Made by a program: the position numbers and the translations under genes. 64,000 bases of DNA from Smallanthus sonchifolius (Eukaryota; Streptophyta; Magnoliopsida; Asterales; Asteraceae): contig CM042018.1 of NCBI GenBank assembly GCA_023525975.1, positions 76,577,001-76,641,000 of the forward strand. The letters are read 5' to 3'. The notes beneath the pieces are model-generated. The model had not been told where the DNA came from and made no database searches. It saw only the letters and a program-made list of their open reading frames with translations. Of the stretch, positions 10,920-21,835 are shown in pieces; position 1 is the stretch's first letter, and each line of letters starts with the position of its first letter.

Positions 10920-11508
10920 TTGATTCGAAGGCGTAGTTAACACGAGATACTAGATAGTAACGAGGTCCTCGTAATGCACAACGTTAACCTAGAGTGTAAT
11001 ATGTATTGAATCAATAGTGTGCACAATAGTCTATGTCTAAGTCTAGGGTTGAATTGGATGTGTGCATAAGGAATTGAAGTTGTGGGTGTTAGTGGTAATT
11101 AAGTATAACCTAAATAAATAATTTTTGTTTAAATATGAGTTAAATAAATAATTGTTACCTTATTTATTTATTTATTTATAAAATATGTACCTTAGTCATT
11201 TAGTTATAAAAATGTATTGGATGTTTTATATTAAATATAATTTCTTTACTTTATTTTCATAAAGAGGTGTAAATAAATTGTGTAACTAACATTTAAGTGT
11301 AGGGTTTAACAATAAGTATAAATTAAATTTTAAATAAATAACTCCTATTTATTTTAGGATTAAGAATTTGATCAGTTTAAATAAAGTTAATATATATCTT
11401 TATGAAATCAATTATTTTTATTTGAAAATTAATCTGAATCACTTAATGATTTTAAAATATAAAAATAATTATTCTGCCAAGATTTTTCCCACACACCACC
11501 GTGCCTGG

Positions 11509-11770
11509 GACAAGGCACGATCGTGCTAGGACCACGGGCGCGACCGTGCTAGTCAGGTACGCGACCGTGTTGACCAAACAGAAGGCATAACTAAGCTGTT
11601 TACTAGGCACGACCGTGTCTGGGCCAGGCACGACCGTGTCTAGGGTTCTGAGGCACGACCGAGTCTAGTCAAAGGGCATGACCAGTGTGTGAGGCACGAC
11701 CGCGCTGATATTTGGCGCGACCGTGTCTCATTAAGCACGACCGCGCTAGAATACTAGCGCGACCGTGTCT
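11509..11770 (-). repeat. Cluster of about 11 GGCACGACCGTG motifs in F left LTR
   Basis: Dispersed units such as GGCACGACCGTGTCTG, GGCGCGACCGTGCTAG and AGCACGACCGCGCTAG, about 20-30 bases apart. The core GGCACG-AC-CGTGCC is an inverted repeat. The same cluster occupies 16980-17260 in the other LTR. It is much more GC-rich than the surrounding sequence. Confidence 0.85.
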
Positions 11771-12373
11771 GTTCCAAAACAGAATCGATTTAACTAATTC
11801 TTATATTGTTAATGTTGGAATTCATGGGGCTATCATCTGTAGGGTTATTACGAGTCTATTGGAGTATATCAATTGTATTTAAAACGTGTTCAAAGCAGGG
11901 TTCGATTAAATTCATTTTGAACGAAAAACAGATTCTGGTTTGTGATGATTCCCATATTGTAAGCCCGAATTAGATTAGGGCTTTTGATCTATCTACTAAA
12001 AAGAAAGTGTGGAAGATTTCAATTACCCGAAAAGATGATTAATCGATAGTGTGTGGTAGAAACGAGTTCCGGCGACGACGGTTTGATCTCCGGCGTCTTC
12101 TGCTGCAGTTCCGACTAAACCAGCGTGTCCAGAGGCTTCAGAGAGGATCGAGTGGTGTGGTTTGTTTGTTTGCTTGAGAGAAATTGGGTTGTAATGGAGG
12201 AATTCGTGGTTGCAATGAGGATAATCGACGGTTATGAGGGGGATCGACGAAATTGGGTTAATACGTCGTAAAGATAATGATTAAAATCTTAATTGGGCTT
12301 GTTAATGTGTGAAACGGTTATGAATTCGAATGATCCTGCGATTAAAGGCTGCATTTACGTTTAAACTGACGAG

Positions 12374-12450
12374 AGGCGCGACCGTGCCTATAAGAGGCGC
12401 GACCGGGCCAAGATGAGGCGCGATCGTGCCAGACGAGGCGCGACCGTGCC
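12374..12450 (-). repeat. Second cluster of GGCGCGACCGTGCC motifs, F left LTR
   Basis: Four units about 20 bases apart, each GAGGCGCGACCGTGCC-like, 280-355 bases inside the LTR start. The right LTR has five units at 17863-17960, so copy number has changed since insertion. Confidence 0.85.
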
Positions 12451-12728
12451 TACTAGGGTTTCTGGTTATTTACAAAATCAGCCCTTGCAACTTCAGCTTT
12501 GACAGAATTAGCTTGGTTAGGATTTAATAGAACACCTAACGGGATTACTAACTGGATTAACTCTAAGAGGTGTTACCACATGATTATGAGTTCTAAATCT
12601 TTGAATTGAATACGATCGGCTAACGATTAATGAGGTGTAGGTTTGAACAAGTATATGATTCAATATCGTGTTGTTATTTTATTAGTTAAAATAAATTAAA
12701 ATAGGGTCGGAAAATCAGGAATGTTACA

Positions 12729-12738
12729 GTCTCCCCAT
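12729..12738 (-). other. Element F polypurine tract
   Basis: Minus-strand ATGGGGAGAC directly before the 3' LTR start TGTAACATTCC; primes plus-strand synthesis. Confidence 0.75.
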
Positions 12739-12745
12739 GTTAAGG

Positions 12746-12764
12746 AAATTTCGTCCCGAAATTT
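12746..12764 (-). other. Pre-PPT hairpin of element F
   Basis: Minus-strand AAATTTCGGGACGAAATTT: 8-base arms AAATTTCG/CGAAATTT around GGA. J has the same loop region with different arms (58731-58748) and B has two copies. Confidence 0.65.
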
Positions 12765-14366
12765 AACTAGTGGTGGCTATTAAATCAAGCAAAAGGTGAG
12801 AGTTCTGGGTTCTCGGTAAGTTTGACCGTTGACATGATTTAGGCCTGATACTCAAGGTCGGGTATGAATGATGATAATGAATCTAGTTTTTTTTTAAATG
12901 AACCTAAGGAGGAGATGGTCAAATAATAATATGGATTCTAAAGATGAAAAGCATTACTTGGAATGAATTTGATGGAATCTTGATAATTAGGGTTTGTGTA
13001 AGTTGTAGTATAATATACTTTAAAATTGTCAGCGGGTAAAAGATTTCATAAACATTGGTCTAGGTCAAAACTTCACGTGACACGAACAACGCTACTTTTG
13101 ATAATATGATAGGACACTTATATATAGGAAGTACCATCGGCGTATCCACCATGCCCTTGTCATATCACATTAGTTTCGTTGTTACATATCATGATAAGTT
13201 TTAGGTCACAACACACGACAAAATTTCACTATGCTTTCCATGCGCTGATTTTCATAATTCCGTTTGCACCCGTAATTACTCAAATCATCGCATGGTCCGT
13301 ATAGATCTTTCCGTTGTGTGCGGGTCAATCAAGTAAATCGTGATTTGTAGACAAACTAGTTTCATGTATTATGTAATTTGTGTAGCATTGGATATATTGA
13401 GAATAATTGACTTTCATGTACCATGTGGTTGCGTTGGGTTTATTGTGAACTTGCATACGTAAGTTATTGAACTTCGTGTGTGATGTATACTAACGGGTTT
13501 TGTATGTGATCAAGTGTTGCGGACAAGCGTGTTGTTTGGCGTTCCTGTATAATGTGGTAGTTAGGTTCTAGCTCTTAAATCTCATTGAGGTTGATGGGGA
13601 GGGTTAACGTCTACGCGGTATCGTCTCTTGAAGCGACAAGCGAAAGGTAGCGAGGAGGTTCTGAAAAAAAACATTCGGGGAAATGTGTTTACAAATACTG
13701 ATCTTTGTTTGAAAATAGAAAGAGGAAAATTGTTCTTGGCTGTAGATATATAACGTAGTGAATCCATTGAGTCACATAATTTAAATAAATAGACAATTTA
13801 TGGGAAAAATCTTTTAATTTAAATTTTCAGCTATTAATAAAAGATATATATATATATATATATATATTTAAGCGAAATTATTGGCTAAACAAGTAGTCGT
13901 ATACTAATTTAGCCAGGGTTTAGAAATATTTACTTTAATGAGGAAAATCACAAATATTTATCAATTTGAGATAATATTTTTATAAAATTGGTTGTACTTG
14001 CCTTCCTTATCAGGTGAAAAATTTTATGAAAAAACTTATGTTTTTGGTACTATCTAAAAGTTTGATAAGCATTTTGTTTGAACAGGATAACGAGGTTTTG
14101 TTTAAATCAAATAGTAGGATGATTTGTTTACGAAGGAGATTGTTGGTAGTGTACTAAATCGTATTGGATGAAAAAGGTGATACTTGAGAAAATTTGATAA
14201 AAACATGATGAGTGTAATTCGCGCTCAACGGGTCAAATCAATGAACAATAACCTTTAGAGTTGAGACATATAAAATTAATTAGATGCTGAAATGTTAAAC
14301 ATTACTCAAAACATAGGGAAATGGTTCTCAAATCAAAAATTTAAAGACAATAATTAGAAATTTTTC
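12765..14366 (-). other. Non-coding interior of element F
   Basis: About 1.6 kb without a supported ORF; moderately AT-rich, with a (TA)n tract at 13844-13867. It occupies the place of pol in an autonomous element. No homology to RT or integrase motifs could be seen in any frame. Confidence 0.6.
13844..13867. repeat. (TA)n microsatellite
   Basis: Uninterrupted AT dinucleotides in the F interior. Confidence 0.9.
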
Positions 14367-14963
14367 CTAACGTCTCTGGTAGCTTTCCACTAGGAAGAAG
14401 ATAATCACCAAGATGAGCACCGCTATGGTCACTCGAGTAGCTGATCTGGCTTCAGCTCTAGCTGTCTCCGTGCGATTCTTAAGCATTTCTTTTTCAAGGA
14501 TGGAAATTAACTCCTTTTGGTACCCTAATTGGTTCGCTAGGCTATCCATTCTTTGTTATTGCAAGTCATGCATTACTCCCTGCTCCATCCTTTGTCTCTC
14601 AAATTCTGAGGTCCTTACATATTGGTGAATGTCATTGGTTGGAAATTCCATAACACCAGTGGATGCCGTGGTATGTCTTACCCAAGGGTTAGGATGGTAC
14701 GGGTCGGGCATTAGATATGGGTCTCTTAGTGGGAGTGGAAGCTGATTGTGGGAATTGGGTGTCTGATACGGGTTTCTGGGCGCAGGTGATCCAGGTGTTC
14801 GAAGTCTCGGGCCGGTGTTCCTAATCCAGTCTGCCCTTACATCAAACCTTGGCCTAGCAGTTGTGGGTGTTGGTGACCGATACACGGGTGTCCCGATGTC
14901 TTCTTCCCAATCAGGCTCTGTTCCAGGGCGGTAAACCGGGGAGGAAGGAGAGTAGGAGTCCAT
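14367..14963 (-). pseudogene. Element F ORF: proline-rich protein with C-terminal membrane segment
   Basis: The ATG at 14963 begins MDSYSPSSPVYRPGTEP. A Pro/Ser/Tyr-rich half (residues 1-100, with PVYR twice) is followed by a charged helical stretch (FERQRMEQGVMHDLQ, LGYQKELISILEKEM, RTETARAEARSATR). It ends in a hydrophobic span VTIAVLILVIIFFLV and a short basic tail ESYQRR. That is the layout of a tail-anchored membrane protein. One in-frame TAA (14556-14558) divides it into 135 and 62 codons; the phase is kept. It stands where element I has gag, about 760 bases after the PBS. I recognise no family. An envelope-like or membrane-targeting role is only a guess; a captured host fragment is equally possible. 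Confidence 0.6.
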
Positions 14964-15718
14964 GTCTAGCAGAAAACAATAAAAAGGTTGTAAGTAATAA
15001 TGAAATATTGAGTGTTAGACATGGGAGTTCTTATAAGTTTAGAGTTTGACTAGTCATAACACCGAACCTTCATAATAGTATTTTAGAAGTACACTTGACC
15101 TATAAGCAATGCATCCTTGAGGAAAAATTCCCAGGAAAGAGGGGTGGGTCACTAAGACACACTTAAGTACCCTATCTTTCCTTAGCCAGAATCCCTCATG
15201 GGCCTACACACTCTTCCAGCATCATGTATTAATAACACTATTGTTGGGCTCATGGTCATGATGAGAATTGTTGTGGCCTGGGCTTTGAGGCCAAAAGTGA
15301 GGTTTATTTATTGTAGTGGGCTTATTCTTCTTAGAGGGTAAATGGGCTTCTTGTTTATTATTAATGGGCAATAGGCCCAATAGTTTAGATTTAGATCACA
15401 AGAGGTGGTGGTATTATGTATGTGAGTTCAAAGATGTATGAATAATTTGGTGTGTATGTGTGTGTTAAGCTTAGGATAGCACTTAATGAAACACATAAGT
15501 AGCATGTAGATAGCAATGAATATAAGCACAAAAGTTAGTGATTAGTGTGACACATAGACTATTAAGTATTGTATCATGTAGTGTAATTACTTAGTATAAT
15601 ATGTAAAATATTCACATAAGGAGTAATCATGTAACATGTAATAGCATGGCATAGTATGGGTGTCCTAGGGTTATAGTCTAGGTCAAGAGTGTCTAATAAC
15701 CTAGCTCCCTATAACCAA
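14964..15718 (-). other. Element F untranslated leader
   Basis: Between PBS and ORF. It shares blocks with element I's leader (61739-62400): the run after the PBS about loss of the 'TTATTAGACAC..TTGACCTAGACTATAA' type, and CTTTCCTGGGAATT. No ORF seen. Confidence 0.6.
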
Positions 15719-15731
15719 GGCTCTGATACCA
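15719..15731 (-). other. Element F primer-binding site
   Basis: Minus-strand TGGTATCAGAGCC, three bases from the right LTR; matches initiator tRNA-Met. Confidence 0.92.
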
Positions 15732-15962
15732 ATCTGTCACACCCCAACCGACGGCGGAATCATCTTGGCGGGACATGTAGACTGTTCATGAGCACAAGGT
15801 TGACTAAATTGTAATATATTAAACATCAATTTCATTTCAAATAATGCAAACACAACCAAATCCAAGAAAGAACATAATTGAAATACATAGAATTCTTTAT
15901 TCAAATTAACTAAGTCGAAAGCCTATGTGTAACATGTCTTGATCAATCTCACATAATAGCAC

Positions 15963-16405
15963 CTGAAACATGAATAAAATAAGGTCAACTAAAAAGTTGG
16001 TGAGCATACACAAGTTTGTATATAGATTGTAAATAAACAAATCCTTACATAACATGATAAAATAAGGCATTTATGGAGAGCAACTATTGTGTAACCAAGT
16101 ACAATCAAACCTTTGTAACTAGCATGCAAAATTGTGTTGTTGGTAACAATCACCCCAACTAGGTGGGTTTGTCAGACTCAATAGATCTATCATTGTATAC
16201 CGTCGGCTTGTACTAAGTTAATGATTTCACTTGCACTATGCACAAAAAGTATGTAAATATTGTTTATACAAATAGTGTTCAGGCATAAGGCACAAATTAC
16301 ACACATGATCATAAGGTTTGAATTGTAATAATTGCAAATAGTTTGTATGTAATCATGTTTCACCCCAAAGAATGTAAAAGTGAAAAGGGGGCTATGTAAA
16401 CTCAC
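15963..16405 (-). other. LTR leader-intron module, F 5' LTR
   Basis: Donor CAA|GTGAGTTTACATAGCCCC, acceptor TTATTCATGTTTCAG|GTGC, 443 bases. Just before the acceptor comes CTCACCAACTTTTTAGTTGACC, shared with H and I. Confidence 0.55.
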
Positions 16406-16979
16406 TTGATTCGAAGGCGTAGTTAACACGAGATACTAGATAGTAACGAGGTCCTCGTAATGCACAACGTTAACCTAGAGTGTAATATGTATTGAATCAA
16501 TAGTGTGCACAATAGTCTATGTCTAAGTCTAGGGTTGAATTGGATGTGTGTATAAGGAATTGAAGTTGTGGGTGTTAGTGGTAATTAAGTATAACCTAAA
16601 TAAATAATTTTTGTTTAAATGTGAGTTAAATAAATAATTGTTACCTTATTTATTTATTTATAAAATATGTATCTTAGTCATTTAGTTATAAAAATGTATT
16701 AGATGTTTTATATTAAATATAATTTCTTTACTTTATTTTCATAAAGAGGTGTAAATAAATTATGTAACTAACATTTAAGTGTAGGGTTTAACAATAAGTA
16801 TAAATTAAATTTTAAATAAATAACTCCTATTTATTTTAGGATTAAGAATTTGATCTTTTTAAATAAAGTTAATATATATCTTTACGAAATCAATTATTTT
16901 TATTTGAAAATTAATCTGAATCACTTATTGTTTTTAAAATATAAAAATAATTTTTATGCCAAGATTTTTCACACACACC

Positions 16980-17260
16980 ACCGTGCCTGGGACAAGGCAC
17001 GATCGTGCTAGGACCACGGGCGCGACCGTGCTAGTCAGGGACGCGACCGTGTTGACCAACCAGAAGTCATAACTAAGCTGTTTACTAGGCACGACCGTGT
17101 CTGGGCCAGGCAAGACCGTGTCTAGAGTTCTGAGGCACGACCGAGTCTAGTCAAGGGGCATGACCGGGTCTGAGTGTGTGAGGCACGACCGCGTTGATAT
17201 TTGGCGCGACCTTGTCTCATTAAGCACGACCGCGCTAGAATACTAGCGCGGCCGTGTCTG
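16980..17260 (-). repeat. GGCACGACCGTG motif cluster, F 5' LTR
   Basis: Counterpart of 11509-11770, about 12 units, with the same order of variants plus a short extra stretch. Confidence 0.85.
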
Positions 17261-17862
17261 TTCCAAAATAGAATCGATTTGACTAATTCTTATATTGTTA
17301 ATGTTGGAATTCATGGGGCTTTCATCTGTAGGGTTATTACGAGTCTATTGGAGTATATCAATTGTATTTAAAACGTGTTCAAAGCAGGGTTCGATTAAAT
17401 TCATTTTAAACGAAAAATAGATTCTGGTTCGTGATGATTCCCATATTGTAAGCCCAAATTAGATTAGGGCTTTTGATCTTTCGACTAAAAGGAAAGTGTG
17501 GAAGATTTCAATTACCCGAAAAGATGATTAATCGATAGTGCGTGGTAGAAATGAGTTCCAGCGACGACGGTTTGATCTCCGACATCTTCTGCTGCAGTTC
17601 CGACTAAACCAGCGTGTCCAGAAGCTTCAGAGAGGATCGAGTGGTGTGGTTTGTTTGTTTGCTTGAGAGAAATTGGGTTGTAATGGAGGAATTCGTGGTT
17701 GCAATGAGGATAATAGACAGTTATGTGGGGGATCGACAAAATTGGGTTAATACGTCGTAAAGATAATGATTAAAATCTTAATTAGGCTTGTTAATGTGTG
17801 AAACGGTTATGAATTCGAATGATCCTGCGATTAAAGGCTGCATTTACGTTTCAACTGACAAG

Positions 17863-17960
17863 AGGCGCGACCGTGCCTATAAGAGGCGCGACCGTGCCAA
17901 GATGAGGAGCGACCGTGACTATAAGAGGCGCGACCGTGCCAGACGAGGCGCGACCGTGCC
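17863..17960 (-). repeat. Second motif cluster, F 5' LTR (five units)
   Basis: Counterpart of 12374-12450 with one more 20-base unit. Confidence 0.85.
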
Positions 17961-18243
17961 TACTAGGGTTTCTGGTTATTTACAAAATCAGCCCTTGCAA
18001 CTTCAGCTTTGACAGAAATAGCTTGGTTAGGATTTAAAAGAACACCTAACGGGATTACTAACTGGATTAACTCTAAGAGGTGTTACCACATGATTATGAG
18101 TTCTAAATCTTTGAATTGAATACGATCGGCTAACGATTAATGAGGTGTAGGTTTGAACAAGTATATGATTCAATATCGTGTTGTTATTTTATTAGTTAAA
18201 ATAAATTAAAATAGGGTCGGAAAATCAGGAATGTTACATTAGA

Positions 18244-19431
18244 ACTGTTTCCAAAAAGTTCTTAGGGGTCAATGTTCCATTGTTATCTACAATGCTGAAC
18301 ATACAAAGTACCCCGGGTGACAGTTCAGCAATCCCAGCTGATACTGATCCCACACCCTCCACCTCACATCCTGAACAACAGTCTGCTTCTACCATTTGAA
18401 CCCCTGTGCATACTACTAAGGATGCACAGGCACAAAAATTACTTACACCTGTTTCGGATGTTATCGTTCAACTGGAACACAGTGCCCCGGTTGCAACGAC
18501 ATATACTAGAAAAAGGGGCAAGAGAACTCCTTCTTCTCGTGCCTCCAAGGCCCAAACCCAACGTAACATCCCTCACTCAGAATCACAACATTCTGATGAG
18601 AATATCATAAGGGACAACCACATTATTAGAGAGACTCCTTTGGATGTCTCTCTGTTAGGACCAGGATCACTTCCCGGATCCATAGAACAGGCCCCTGAGC
18701 TTTTCATTTCTCTTCTAAACTTAAGTATTGAGGAACCTGATCAAGATGATGTACCTTCTCCAACTACCACTATCTCGGAGGTACTGATTGATCTTGCTTC
18801 CAACACACCCAACCCAAGTTCTTCTACCCTGAAGGTCCACTCTAGGAGTTATGAAAGAGTGGATGTGGAAGAGGCTGTCAGTACTGCTGGTCCATCAAAT
18901 GACCAGGAGGACAGTGACAACATTGCTAAGACCTCAACCACGGAAACTCACAGTGAGGATGCTTCCTTGGAAACTCCCCTCACTGAGAGGAATCCCAGGT
19001 GCCAAGAAACCATGGGTGATGGGGATGAAGAGGCTAGGCCTAGGGCCCCATCTGGATCCAAGGATTCCACAACTGTGGATGAGGACAGACTGAAACTTCA
19101 TAACTTGGAATTGACGGCCAGGGTGGCTATGCTAGAGGCTGAAGTGTCCAAACTAAGACACCAAGTCTCTATGCATGAAGCCCATCAATGCCCAACTGTA
19201 CCTTCTCCCTCTCTTGTATCCATGGGCACCCAAACTGATGCTTATTTGTCCACTGATGCAACCAAAAGGGGGAGATGGTCCCAATGGAGGAAGACTCAGA
19301 CAGTCTTGATGACTGGATTCAAGAGCAGGCTGTATTTCAAAGCACACTTTTCAAGCCAGCTTTTGTACAGGTTCATGACTTGCCAGCTTCAGACAACGAA
19401 GAAGAAGAGACATCTGAAGACTGGAAGTTAG
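18244..19431 (+). pseudogene. Element E ORF2, middle part 1
   Basis: Resumes the ORF2 phase directly after F: TVSKKFLGVNVPLL, then a Ser/Thr/Pro-rich region with a basic patch (TRKRGKRTPSSRASK), a long acidic Ser-rich region, and a coiled-coil-like run near 19090-19160 (LHNLELTARVAMLEAEVSKL). In-frame TGA at 18397-18399. The true frame is lost at a G-run near 19270 and continues one phase over from 19275; the remaining bases to 19431 in this phase are out of register. G's ORF2 also carries a basic patch and acidic Ser region after its conserved head, so the overall plan is similar. Function unknown. Confidence 0.6.
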
Positions 19432-20403
19432 TCGTCAGGGCTGTTGATGAAATGCTGAATGATGCTGAAGACACAGAACAAAAATATACACCTTTCAGCA
19501 TCATCCCTGAAGCATCAGCCATCATAAGTCACTCCACTGCCCCCCAATTTCCACTGACTTCAACACAGCTAGAGTTTGATACAATACTAGCTTGGGGGTA
19601 TGATGGAAAGTCTGAGAGGTTCTGGATTGGTTGGGAGTTTGGCGGAGTAGAAGAGCTAAACTGGGACTTTCTCAACATCATCCAAGTCCTTCACCTATAC
19701 CATCAACAACTCAACGGACCTCTCAGCAGAACTTGCCATTGGCAGGTTCTATGACTTGATGGAGGATAATCTACCCAACTTTCAAAGACAAATACAAGCA
19801 GCAAAAAGGGTAGCCTATCCTGAATCTTCAACACCAGCAGAAAGAAGACTGACTCCTAGAAGACTTGAAATAATAAGGAGCAGTCTTCTCACTTAAGAAG
19901 AAGTTATGTGCTTAAGAAGATTTCTGTACAACTCCATTGTCAAGGACTTAGATGTGCTGGGATGGGTAAGCACTAAGTCTCTTGACCACACCGTTCTGCA
20001 AAGCAATGGCTCCTCTCTCACCATCAACACCAGGAACATCCTTCTACTGCCTACAGACTTTCTTTACAAGATCTTTCAACTCAGAGCAAATATCTGCAAT
20101 GTCAACTCCCTCGAAAGCCAGGAAATGATGGCTACTGTCAGAGCCCATCTTGAACAAGAAGGAAGGATTGCTGAAGCAGTTTATATGTCAAATTCTGACA
20201 TTGATTCTGACTCAGCTTCCCTTCAAGTAGACATCTTTGCTGCTGCATATGAATCAAGATCCACTGTCAAAGAAATGCTGATAGAATTTACAAGTCCTGA
20301 GTGCAAAACAGATGAAGCTAATGACCTTCCTTATCAACGTCTCAAATTGCCAATGAAGCTGAGGCTGAGATTCCCACAACAACACAATCATCTGATGTTG
20401 TGA
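19275..20403 (+). pseudogene. Element E ORF2, middle part 2
   Basis: Three phase segments: 19275 to about 19690 (EEDSDSLDDWIQEQAVF, an acidic region, FDTILAWGYDGKSERFWIGW), then about 19690 to 20360 after a frameshift (LAIGRFYDLMEDNLPNF, RRLTPRRLEIIRSSLLT, a TAA at 19894-19896, RRFLYNSIVKDLDVLGWV, LLPTDFLYKIFQLRANI). Residue usage is protein-like throughout. No motif I can name. A final frameshift near 20390 leads to the charged segment. Confidence 0.55.
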
Positions 20404-21802
20404 TCAGTGAAGCCGAAGCAGAGGCATCCAACAAAGATAAGGGAAAGGGAATTATAACTGAAGAAGAAGAAGAAGAGAGGTTGCAAAGAGAAAAGAAAGA
20501 GAAAGAAGAAAGAAGAAGAAGAAGAGAAGAAGAGGAGGTGGCTGAAACAAAGAAAGCTCAAGATAGACTCACAGCCATTCTCCTCAGAGAACAACAAATC
20601 CAGATGTATGCAAAATAGTTGGATGAGCTCAAAGTAAAGATTCCTGCAGTTTATCAGATTGAAGAAGATGAAGCTCTTGCTCTTAAACTGCAGGAACAAT
20701 TTGACAAGGAAGAAGAAGAACTAGAGAAGAAGAAGGAAGAGGCTAAGTTCAGAATAACTGATTCTGAACTAGCCAAAGAAATGAGAGAGGAATGGGTAAA
20801 GGCTCTAGTTTCTCAAGGTGAGGATGCAGACTACCTTGAGAAACTATCAATTAAAGAAATCTACAGAGCCTTCATGGGTCAACAAGGTCAATTGGCAAAG
20901 AAGAAAAAGGCTGAAGAAGAAGAAAAAGCCAAACAAAAGTCCAAAAAGACCATTGCCTTTAATAAACGGACCCATGAAGAAAGGAAGGTCATGATTGACT
21001 TCCTTAAGGTAGAGGAGAGAGTGGAAAGAGGCTAGGTCCCATGAATTTTATGAACCTGCAAACCCTCTATTTCAAAGTCAAGAAGGATGAGGAAGAAAGA
21101 TTGGAGAAGAAAGGCTCCAAGAAAAGAGTAAACATTCAAGAAGAAGAAAGGAAATCATAGAAACCCAACACTTCCTCAATCCAACAACCTTCCACTCTCC
21201 TTCCTAGACCTCCCTCCTCTCCTCCCTCAAAGTCCAAATCCACACACCCAGCTCCTACTCATCAACAACCTCCCAAAAAGAAAAACAAACCCACTTCCAA
21301 ACCTGAAGACTCAAGAGAAATAATCAGATGGTCATACAGCCCTGAAGACCAATGGTTTGAAGTGTTCAGGGGGAGGACAGAAGCTAAAAGATCAATCTAT
21401 ACTTCTGTTGATGATGTACTACAGCTTCCAGATTCTGATCTAAGAAGAATGATGGAGCTGGGTGAATCCTCTGAGCCTGAGAATGAAGGTGGGAGACATC
21501 TTTTGCTGGCAATCAGACATTACTTCAACCCCAGCAAAGATGAAATCATTGATGCCAAACCTCTTCAATCCCACACTCCATTCATTAGCTGGTCCTACAA
21601 TGCTGAGAAGAATGAATTCACTCTGACAGATGTTAAAGGACAGAAGATGAGGTGTTCAAGCAAAGCTATCTTCAAAATGGCAAGCAAAGACATCAAGACT
21701 CTATCTGAGCTTCCTCTTAACAATCCCAGCATGGACCAGAGAGGATATGAGGTTGAAAGGATAGTCAGAAATATGCAAAAGCTTCAGCAACAAAGGAAGT
21801 AA
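20400..21802 (+). pseudogene. Element E ORF2, charged coiled-coil segment and C-terminus
   Basis: Starts with a very charged helix (EEEEEERLQREKKEKEERRRRR) likely to form a long coiled coil, a TAG at 20616-20618 (likely from Gln), then LDELKVKIPAVYQIEEDEALALKLQEQF and further Lys/Glu-rich helix to TAG 21033-21035. After a frameshift comes a Pro/Ser/Lys linker with one TAG near 21160, and a compact C-terminal domain (IIRWSYSPEDQWFEVFRGR, SIYTSVDDVLQLPDSDL, FISWSYNAEKNEFTLTDVKG) ending at TAA 21800-21802, 33 bases before the 3' LTR. The ORF2 total is roughly 1,400 codons. Function unknown. Confidence 0.6.
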
Positions 21803-21823
21803 GAGAATTTTGGTAGCATCAGT

Positions 21824-21835
21824 CTAGGGGAAGTT
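21824..21835 (+). other. Element E polypurine tract
   Basis: CTAGGGGAAGTT directly before the 3' LTR. Confidence 0.7.

Larger units (their letters stand above)
10237..12728 (-). repeat. Element F left (3') LTR
   Basis: Plus-strand ends TGTCACACCCCAACC and GAATGTTACA. Nearly the same as 15735-18238. It contains two clusters of the inverted-repeat motif GGCACGACCGTGCC (11509-11770 and 12374-12450). The leader-intron module runs from donor 10919 to acceptor position 10465, where AG has become CG in this copy. Confidence 0.93.
10237..18238 (-). mobile_element. Element F: non-autonomous gypsy-like LTR element lacking gag-pol
   Basis: LTRs 10237-12728 and 15735-18238 (about 2.5 kb each, highly similar) flank a 3.0-kb interior. 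The PBS lies next to the right LTR (15719-15731) and a polypurine tract next to the left one, so the element reads on the minus strand. The interior has no gag or pol. It has one ORF of about 198 codons (14367-14963) and a pre-PPT hairpin typical of gypsy elements. LTR and leader sequence resemble element I, a possible autonomous relative. It fits the LARD concept (large non-autonomous LTR element) except that it keeps an ORF. Confidence 0.9.
15735..18238 (-). repeat. Element F right (5') LTR
   Basis: Partner of 10237-12728, 2504 against 2492 bases, with sparse differences, so the insertion is fairly recent relative to its host E. It carries motif clusters at 16980-17260 and 17863-17960 and an intact leader-intron module (15963-16405). 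Confidence 0.93.

Noticed and set aside
10704..10943. Small ORF of about 79 codons in F LTRs (also 16190-16429, related frame at 47345-47563)
   Set aside because: Open in three LTRs, but it lies across the shared leader-intron module; similarity is explained by LTR identity, and in H its start and end differ.
20388..20699. Phe/Ser-rich minus-strand frame with apparent membrane segments
   Set aside because: Antisense of the Glu/Lys-rich coiled coil of ORF2, which always reads as Phe/Leu/Ser-rich on the other strand.
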